From the NCBI GenBank assembly GCA_021808875.1, contig JAKBAU010000068.1, positions 1 to 13,373 of the forward strand: a DNA stretch of 13,373 bases, read 5' to 3'. This document shows, piece after piece, positions 7,522-13,373 of the stretch (positions are counted from its first letter, which is position 1; each line of letters starts with the position of its first letter). This stretch comes from Pseudomonadota bacterium (GTDB taxonomy: Bacteria; Pseudomonadota; Alphaproteobacteria; Micropepsales; Micropepsaceae). The translations under genes were made by a program, and so were the position numbers. The notes under the pieces are model-generated. The model searched no databases. It had not been told where the DNA came from and was given only the letters and a program-made list of their open reading frames with translations.

Positions 7522-10500
7522 ATGAACCAAGAGCTCTTGAATGTCTTCTCCACCGGTAAGGAAGTACCAACCTTCGACCGGATCAAGATTTCCCTGGCCA
7601 GTCCGGATCAGATCCTGCGCTGGAGCCATGGCGAGATCAAAAAGCCGGAAACGATTAACTACCGGACCTTTAAGCCGGAACGTGACGGGCTTTTCTGCGC
7701 CCGCATTTTCGGCCCAGTGAAGGACTATGAGTGCTTGTGCGGCAAGTACAAGCGGATGAAGTACAAGGGTATCGTCTGCGAGAAGTGCGGTGTCGAGGTT
7801 ACCGTCCAGAAGGTGCGCCGTGATCGCATGGGGCATATTGAGCTGGCGTCGCCTGTAGCGCATATCTGGTTTTTGAAGTCGTTGCCCAGCCGTATTGGCC
7901 TGATGCTTGACATGACGCTCAAGGATCTTGAGCGCGTTCTCTATTTTGAGAACTATGTGGTGATAGAGCCGGGTCTGACGCCGCTTAAGGAGCGTCAGTT
8001 ACTCACCGAAGATGAGTACTACCGCGCCCAGGACGAGTACGGTGAAGATAGCTTTACCGCTATGATCGGGGCGGAGGCAGTCCGCTCCCTGCTTGCAGCA
8101 ATTGATCTGGAGAAGCTCCGCGACGAGCTGCGTCGGGAAATCGCTACCTGCAATGGCGGTGAGAAGCCTAAAAAACTGGTCAAGCGCCTCAAGGTTGTTG
8201 AGGCATTTATTGACTCTGGAAACCGCCCTGAATGGATGATCCTGACGGTCATACCGGTAATCCCGCCTGAGTTGCGTCCTCTCGTTCCTCTGGATGGCGG
8301 ACGCTTCGCGACCTCTGATCTCAATGACCTGTATCGACGGGTAATCAACCGTAACAATCGCCTCAAGCGGCTGATGGAACTTAAGGCTCCCGATATCATC
8401 GTGCGCAACGAAAAGCGCATGCTGCAGGAGTCGGTTGATGCTCTATTTGATAATGGACGCCGTGGGCGGGTGATTACCGGCGCTAACAAGCGGCCGCTTA
8501 AGTCACTGGCAGACATGCTGAAGGGTAAGCAGGGGCGGTTCCGGCAGAACCTGCTGGGCAAACGCGTCGATTATTCAGGTCGTTCGGTGATCGTTGTCGG
8601 CCCTGAGCTCAAGCTGCATCAGTGCGGGTTGCCGAAGAAGATGGCGCTCGAACTGTTCAAACCGTTCATTTACTCCCGTCTCGAAGCGAAGGGATTTTCA
8701 CAGACTGTCAAGCAATCAAAGAAGCTTGTGGAAAAGGAAAAGCCCGAGGTTTGGGACATCCTGGAAGAGGTGATCCGCGAGCATCCCGTTCTGCTTAACC
8801 GCGCGCCAACACTGCATCGTCTTGGTATCCAAGCGTTTGAACCAGTGCTGATCGAGGGCAAAGCGATCCAGCTCCATCCACTGGTTTGCACAGCTTTTAA
8901 TGCGGATTTTGACGGCGATCAGATGGCTGTGCATGTGCCGCTAAGCCTTGAAGCCCAGCTTGAAGCTCGTGTGCTCATGATGTCGACGAATAACATCCTG
9001 AGCCCGGCTAATGGCAAGCCGATCATCGTTCCGACCCAAGACATCGTTCTTGGCCTTTATTATCTGAGCCAAGAGCGGGATAATGAGCCGGGCGAGGGAA
9101 TGGTCTTCAATGACATCGGGGAAATTGAGCACGCGCTGTTCTGCGGCGCCGTCACCCTGCATGCAAAGATTGAGGCCCGTTATTGCACGGTTGATGACAA
9201 GGGTGAGGCAGTAACACTGCGCGTCAAGTCCACGCCAGGTCGCATGATCATTGCTGAAATCCTGCCTCGCCATAAGATGGTCCCGTTCGAACTGGTAAAC
9301 CGTCTGCTTCGCAAGCAGGAAATTAGTCATCTCATTGATGTCGTCTACCGTCATTGCGGCCAGAAAGAGACCGTATTGTTCGCGGACGCTTTGATGGCTC
9401 TTGGCTTTAGGGAAGCCTGCAAGGCTGGGATTTCCTTTGGCAAGGACGATATGGTCGTTCCGGCTGCAAAGCACACGCTGATTGAGGAAACCCGTCATCG
9501 CGTGCGAGAATATGAGCAGCAATATCTGGATGGCCTGACCACCGACAAGGAGAAGTACAACCTTGTCGTGGATACTTGGTCAAAGTGCACAGATCAGGTG
9601 GCGGCGGAGATGATGAAGGAAATCTCCGAACCCAAGATCGATCCTGATAGCGGCCGGATCATGGAGATGAATTCTATCTACATGATGAGCCACTCGGGTG
9701 CCCGCGGTAGTCCCCAGCAGATGAAACAGCTCGCTGGCATGCGCGGGCTGATGGCCAAGCCGTCGGGTGAAATCATCGAGACGCCCATTCTCTCCAACTT
9801 CAAGGAAGGGCTGACGGTTCTCGAGTACTTCAACTCTACTCACGGTGCACGCAAAGGTCTGGCTGATACCGCTCTTAAGACGGCAAATTCGGGATACCTT
9901 ACCCGCCGTTTGGTAGACGTGGCCAATGACTGCATCATCACGGCTGAGGATTGTGGCACCAAGCATGGTGTTACGGTACAGGCTGAGATTGATGGCGGGC
10001 AGGTTGTGTCTTCACTCGCCGAACGTATTTTGGGCCGCACGACAGCCGAGGATGTGCGGAACCCGGACACCGGGGAAATCATCATCAAGCGCGACCGAGA
10101 GGTGACCGAAGATATCGCAGAGAGCGTCGAGGAAGCGCATGTCCAGCGAGTGCGCGTGCGGTCAGTGCTCTCATGCGAGCTCAAGGAAGGCGTGTGCGCC
10201 AAATGTTATGGGCGTGATCTGGCGCGTGGTACGCCGGTCAACATCGGTGAGGCCGTGGGTGTTATTGCGGCTCAGTCGATCGGCGAGCCAGGCACCCAGC
10301 TTACCATGCGTACCTTCCATATTGGTGGTGCTGCTCAGTTTGCGGGCCAGTCGAAAATCGAGGCCTCCTATGACGGCACGATCAAGATCAATAACCGCAA
10401 TGTTGTGAAAAATTCCGAAGGTGAATTGATCGCAATGGGACGCAATATGCAGGTTCTTATTCTTGATCCGAAAGGACAGGAGCGCGCCTCATACCGCATC

Positions 10501-11724
10501 ACCTATGGTGCTCGGCTCAAGGTCGATGAAGGTGCGACCGTAAAGCGTGGCGACCGTTTGGCGGAGTGGAATCCCAACGCGTTGCCGGTGTTGACGGAAG
10601 TTGATGGCGTCGCGAAGTTCGAAGACCTGGTCTCAGGAATCTCGATGAAGGAAGTGGCTGACGAAAAGACTGGCGTCACCAATCGTGTGGTCATGGATAG
10701 TCGAGGGGCAGGCTCAAAGTCGCAGGATTTACGTCCGGCGATCGTGATCACTGACAAGAAGGGCCAGGTCGTCACTCTGCCTGGAAATGTCGAGGCGAGG
10801 TACCCGCTCACAGTCGATGCCATTTTGTCAGTCGAGGAAGGCGTCGAGGTTAAGGCGGGCGACGTGTTGGCCCGTCTGCCAACAGAAGGTGCCAAGACGC
10901 GTGACATCACAGGCGGACTTCCGCGCGTCGCCGAACTATTTGAGGCTCGCAAGCCCAAGGAATGTGCGGTTCTGGCTGAGGTCGACGGATTTGTCGAGTT
11001 CGGGAAAGACTACAAGAACAAGCGGCGGATTATCGTCCGACCGAAAGACGAGCGTCTGGAGCCGGTTGAGTACCTGATACCCAAGGGTAAGCATGTTTCC
11101 GTGCGTGAGGGCGATTACCTTGAGAAAGGTGATTATATCGTCGAAGGTAATCCAAGCCCGCACGATATTCTGCGCATCAAGGGTATTGAGGAACTGGCCA
11201 GTTATCTCGTCAAGGAAATCCAGGACGTGTATCGGCTGCAGGGCGTGAAGATCAACGACAAGCACATTGAAGTGATCGTCCGGCAGATGATGCAAAAGCA
11301 GGAGATCCTTGATGGCGGAGAGACCACCCTGCTTGCAGGAGAGCAAGTCGACCTCAGTGAGCTCGATGATGCCAATCGTCGGGCGGAGCGTGATGGGTTG
11401 AAGCTTGCGGTTGGTCGGCCGGTACTGCTGGGTATTACCAAGGCGAGCCTGCAGACGCGCTCGGTGTTCTCTGCCGCATCGTTCCAGGAGACTACCCGCG
11501 TACTCACTGACGCAGCGGTCAACGGTAAGGTGGATACCCTCGAGGGGCTGAAGGAAAACGTCATCGTCGGCCGCCTCATCCCGGCAGGCACGGGTGGTGC
11601 GGTTGCTCGTTTGCGCCATGTGGCGCAGGAGCGTGACCGTGCCATTCAGGCCGAACGTGGCGAACTCGAGCCGGTCCCGCAGCTTGAGGGACCCTCAGAA
11701 TCCAAGTCAGAGGCGGCGGAGTAG
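7522..11724 (+). CDS. rpoC: DNA-directed RNA polymerase subunit beta'
   Basis: Beta' carries the catalytic magnesium site of RNA polymerase. The product is 1400 residues, normal for Proteobacteria. The N-terminal zinc ribbon has Cys71, Cys73, Cys86 and Cys89 ([20 protein letters not shown]). The absolutely conserved NADFDGDQM is at 460-468, with Asp462, Asp464 and Asp466 binding magnesium. The second zinc site has Cys811, Cys885, Cys892 and Cys895. The trigger-loop region [20 protein letters not shown] runs into HIGG (933-936). A proteobacterial-type insertion follows (about 940-1125) before [17 protein letters not shown] (1129-1145). The acidic tail ends in [12 protein letters not shown] 7522 has AAAGG (7510-7514) seven bases upstream. 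Its stop is 24 bases before the operon terminator, so it is the last gene of the transcript. Confidence 0.99.
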   Translation: MNQELLNVFSTGKEVPTFDRIKISLASPDQILRWSHGEIKKPETINYRTFKPERDGLFCARIFGPVKDYECLCGKYKRMKYKGIVCEKCGVEVTVQKVRRDRMGHIELASPVAHIWFLKSLPSRIGLMLDMTLKDLERVLYFENYVVIEPGLTPLKERQLLTEDEYYRAQDEYGEDSFTAMIGAEAVRSLLAAIDLEKLRDELRREIATCNGGEKPKKLVKRLKVVEAFIDSGNRPEWMILTVIPVIPPELRPLVPLDGGRFATSDLNDLYRRVINRNNRLKRLMELKAPDIIVRNEKRMLQESVDALFDNGRRGRVITGANKRPLKSLADMLKGKQGRFRQNLLGKRVDYSGRSVIVVGPELKLHQCGLPKKMALELFKPFIYSRLEAKGFSQTVKQSKKLVEKEKPEVWDILEEVIREHPVLLNRAPTLHRLGIQAFEPVLIEGKAIQLHPLVCTAFNADFDGDQMAVHVPLSLEAQLEARVLMMSTNNILSPANGKPIIVPTQDIVLGLYYLSQERDNEPGEGMVFNDIGEIEHALFCGAVTLHAKIEARYCTVDDKGEAVTLRVKSTPGRMIIAEILPRHKMVPFELVNRLLRKQEISHLIDVVYRHCGQKETVLFADALMALGFREACKAGISFGKDDMVVPAAKHTLIEETRHRVREYEQQYLDGLTTDKEKYNLVVDTWSKCTDQVAAEMMKEISEPKIDPDSGRIMEMNSIYMMSHSGARGSPQQMKQLAGMRGLMAKPSGEIIETPILSNFKEGLTVLEYFNSTHGARKGLADTALKTANSGYLTRRLVDVANDCIITAEDCGTKHGVTVQAEIDGGQVVSSLAERILGRTTAEDVRNPDTGEIIIKRDREVTEDIAESVEEAHVQRVRVRSVLSCELKEGVCAKCYGRDLARGTPVNIGEAVGVIAAQSIGEPGTQLTMRTFHIGGAAQFAGQSKIEASYDGTIKINNRNVVKNSEGELIAMGRNMQVLILDPKGQERASYRITYGARLKVDEGATVKRGDRLAEWNPNALPVLTEVDGVAKFEDLVSGISMKEVADEKTGVTNRVVMDSRGAGSKSQDLRPAIVITDKKGQVVTLPGNVEARYPLTVDAILSVEEGVEVKAGDVLARLPTEGAKTRDITGGLPRVAELFEARKPKECAVLAEVDGFVEFGKDYKNKRRIIVRPKDERLEPVEYLIPKGKHVSVREGDYLEKGDYIVEGNPSPHDILRIKGIEELASYLVKEIQDVYRLQGVKINDKHIEVIVRQMMQKQEILDGGETTLLAGEQVDLSELDDANRRAERDGLKLAVGRPVLLGITKASLQTRSVFSAASFQETTRVLTDAAVNGKVDTLEGLKENVIVGRLIPAGTGGAVARLRHVAQERDRAIQAERGELEPVPQLEGPSESKSEAAE

Positions 11725-11748
11725 CAGGTCGTCAACTCTTATGGCGTC

Positions 11749-11780
11749 AAAGGGCCGGTGGTAGCACCGGCCCTTTTTCG
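11749..11780 (+). terminator. Intrinsic terminator of the rpoBC operon
   Basis: AAAGGGCCGGTG (11749-11760) pairs perfectly with CACCGGCCCTTT (11765-11776) around the four-base loop GTAG. The T-run TTTTT (11774-11778) follows the GC core, with more T's after a CG interruption. A nine-base-pair GC core flanked by A's and T's is a textbook rho-independent terminator. The A-tract on the 5' side would also let it work in the opposite direction. It begins 24 bases after the rpoC stop and isolates the operon from the next gene. Confidence 0.95.
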
Positions 11781-11999
11781 TTTCAGTATTGAACGTGCAA
11801 AATAGGAGGCGGGCGGGCGATCGCTGAAATATGTGTTGCAGTCCACGGCGCTGGTTTAACCTGCAGCGGACGGCACGGGGGCAGTATTGTCTGCGGTGTC
11901 TGCAGTTGGGAACACGGCCGGGCAGTGAAAGGATATGCAGCATACTTTGTGCGGAATGGTAAAATGTCTGACCATGGCCTGACGAATGAAGCAGGGGCG

Positions 12000-13373
12000 A
12001 TGACCACCCCGTATGGCTGGGATCGCGCGATGGCTCGCACCGGCGCGCTCGACGGCAAATTTCTTATCGGTGTGATGACGACCGGAATTTATTGCTTGCC
12101 ATCTTGTCCGGCGCGGCCGCCAAAAGCCCAAAATGTGAAGCTGTACCATTCCGAAGGCGATGCGATTGCAGCAGGACTACGGGCCTGCAAACGGTGCAGG
12201 CCTGATCTCTATTATCGCGGGGAGGATAGCGATCTCCAATTATTCAAGGGATTGACCAATCGAATACGCAGCACTCCACAGTCTTATGTGGATACCAGCG
12301 CGCTCGCCAGCGCCTGTGGTGTTCGACCAACCAAGCTTGGTGAATTGTTTCGTACACACGCTCACATGACGCCAGCAGCATTTTTGCGCCGTGAACGGGT
12401 ACGTAAAGCGTGTGATCTCTTGCTGGAGCAGAATGATCGGATTGTTGAGGTCGGACTTGAAGTTGGCTTTGAAAGCGAATCGTCGTTCCATCGACAATTC
12501 CTAGCACATACGCGAATGACACCTGGCACGTGGCGCGCGCTTAAGAGCTCAAGCTCGTTCTTTCTTAATCTTCCTCGCGCGTACGATGCCACTGAAATAT
12601 TGAAATATCATGCGCGGGATCCGCGGAGTCCGTGTGAGCGCGTCAACGGGCAGCGCATTTTCAAGGCACTTAAGTTGGTAGAGGGTGCCGCTGTACTGGA
12701 AATTTCACTGGAAGGCGAGGGGGCTTGGTGCCGGCTCCATCCGGAAGTGCCGCGCGCTGCTCGAACGATGCAATTTGTCCACACCTGTGCGCTTCGGATG
12801 CTAGGACTCTGTTGCGATGTTGAGATCATGGAGGCGCGCATGGCTAGAAGCGAGGACTGTGCGTCTTTGTTTGCAATGCACCCAGGCCTAAGGCTGGCTT
12901 TGGTGCCGAGTGGGTTTGATGCGCTGTGCTGGGCAATTATAGGGCAGCAGATCAATGTTGCGTTCGCAGCCTCGCTAAGGCGGGAACTCATTGAACTAGG
13001 TGGTGAGAGGGTTGGTGACATGCGGGCCCATCCGTCCCCGGAACGTGTTGCTGACATGGATATTTCTACTCTGACTTCACGGCGCTACTCGCGCTCAAAA
13101 GCTGAATATGTGACGCTAGCAGCACAAGCCGCAGCTAGCGGTGCTGTTGATCTTGAGGCATTGCGCCAAGAATCGGCAATTGTGGCTGAAAAGTCCTTAA
13201 GGGCGTTGCGCGGTGTTGGGAGATGGACTGCCGGATATCAGATGTTGCGGACAGGGTTTGCTGACGCTACGCCGATTGGAGATGTAGTGCTTGCCGCTGC
13301 TCTGGAACGCTGGTGTCAATTGAAAGAACGCCCGTCTCATGAGCGAGTGGAGGCCATGATGCAAAGGTTTGCA
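12000..13373 (+). CDS. alkA: Ada-AlkA fusion: methyl-sensing AraC-type regulator joined to 3-methyladenine DNA glycosylase (3' end outside window)
   Basis: The frame is open for 458 codons from ATG 12000 to the window edge without a stop. Residues 1-75 are an Ada-type zinc/methylphosphotriester domain. TTGIYCLPSCPAR and ACKRCRPD supply Cys32, Cys36, Cys63 and Cys66, with exactly the spacing of E. coli Ada Cys38/42/69/72; Cys32 matches the methyl acceptor. Residues about 80-182 are an AraC-type helix-turn-helix (VGFESESSFHRQF, then MTPGTWR). From about 184, an AlkA fold domain is followed by the glycosylase domain: HPGLRLALVPSGFDALCWAI, the helix-hairpin-helix GVGRWTAGY (405-413) and the putative catalytic Asp428 (PIGDVV). 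The O6-methylguanine methyltransferase half of Ada is absent. Perhaps 15-40 C-terminal residues are missing. An in-frame ATG at 11964 would add 12 residues; 12000 is preferred for the GAAG and AGGGG purines before it. Predicted to excise alkylated bases and regulate alkylation genes. Confidence 0.93.
   Translation, partial: MTTPYGWDRAMARTGALDGKFLIGVMTTGIYCLPSCPARPPKAQNVKLYHSEGDAIAAGLRACKRCRPDLYYRGEDSDLQLFKGLTNRIRSTPQSYVDTSALASACGVRPTKLGELFRTHAHMTPAAFLRRERVRKACDLLLEQNDRIVEVGLEVGFESESSFHRQFLAHTRMTPGTWRALKSSSSFFLNLPRAYDATEILKYHARDPRSPCERVNGQRIFKALKLVEGAAVLEISLEGEGAWCRLHPEVPRAARTMQFVHTCALRMLGLCCDVEIMEARMARSEDCASLFAMHPGLRLALVPSGFDALCWAIIGQQINVAFAASLRRELIELGGERVGDMRAHPSPERVADMDISTLTSRRYSRSKAEYVTLAAQAAASGAVDLEALRQESAIVAEKSLRALRGVGRWTAGYQMLRTGFADATPIGDVVLAAALERWCQLKERPSHERVEAMMQRFA

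Noticed and set aside
11788..11800. Ada-box-like ATT-N6-GCAA before the Ada-AlkA gene
   Set aside because: One mismatch to the remembered AAT-N6-GCAA, about 200 bases from the start, with no clear -35/-10 beside it; it is expected often by chance.
11831..11962. Short Cys-rich plus-strand ORF (43 codons) in the spacer after rpoC
   Set aside because: The nearest ribosome-binding-like AGGAGG (11804-11809) is 21 bases from the start codon, there is no similarity I recognise, and it is easily expected by chance.
11960..11965. TAAAAT as -10 box for the Ada-AlkA gene
   Set aside because: Good -10 match and well placed for a start at 12000, but no -35-like sequence at 16-18 bases upstream (GCAGCA region); left unannotated.

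Overview
The window is the transcription/translation core operon of an alphaproteobacterium, followed by an unrelated DNA-repair gene. All genes are on the + strand, in the order 'secE-nusG-rplK-rplA-rplJ-rplL-rpoB-rpoC, terminator, Ada-AlkA fusion gene'. The assignment to Alphaproteobacteria rests on remembered protein style: NusG beginning near AKWYIVHTYSNFEKKVAEEI, L10 with the [13 protein letters not shown] segment and a repeated LLQAPATKI tail, and single-span SecE. DNA is moderately GC-rich. The order or genus cannot be fixed from what is visible.

Region 1 (1-816) holds the end of secE, the small translocon subunit, and nusG, the elongation factor that links RNA polymerase to Rho or the ribosome. 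Region 2 (817-3199) holds the L11-L1 and L10-L12 ribosomal stalk genes. Two RNA regulatory sites can be read directly: a compact two-helix element before rplK that resembles an L1 autoregulatory site, and a well-formed L10 leader before rplJ. Region 3 (3200-11724) is rpoB-rpoC. The 184-base rplL-rpoB gap carries a GC-rich hairpin followed by T's, fitting the attenuator expected where stalk and polymerase expression are set apart. A strong intrinsic terminator follows rpoC (11749-11780).

Region 4 (11781-13373) is a 219-base spacer and then a gene that runs off the window. It encodes an Ada-type zinc/methyl-acceptor domain, an AraC-type helix-turn-helix and an AlkA-type 3-methyladenine glycosylase. 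The catalytic Asp and all four zinc Cys are present. This looks like a self-contained alkylation sensor plus repair enzyme.

Most of the window is ordinary and highly conserved. The points worth checking are in the control regions: the rplL-rpoB hairpin, with a 57-codon open frame running from a strong ribosome-binding site just after rplL into the rpoB start codon; the extra hairpin abutting the L10 leader; the three-fold 11-residue repeat in the L10 tail; and the Ada-AlkA fusion. I found no CRISPR array, mobile element, tRNA or rRNA, and no convincing minus-strand gene. No previously undescribed system is evident.
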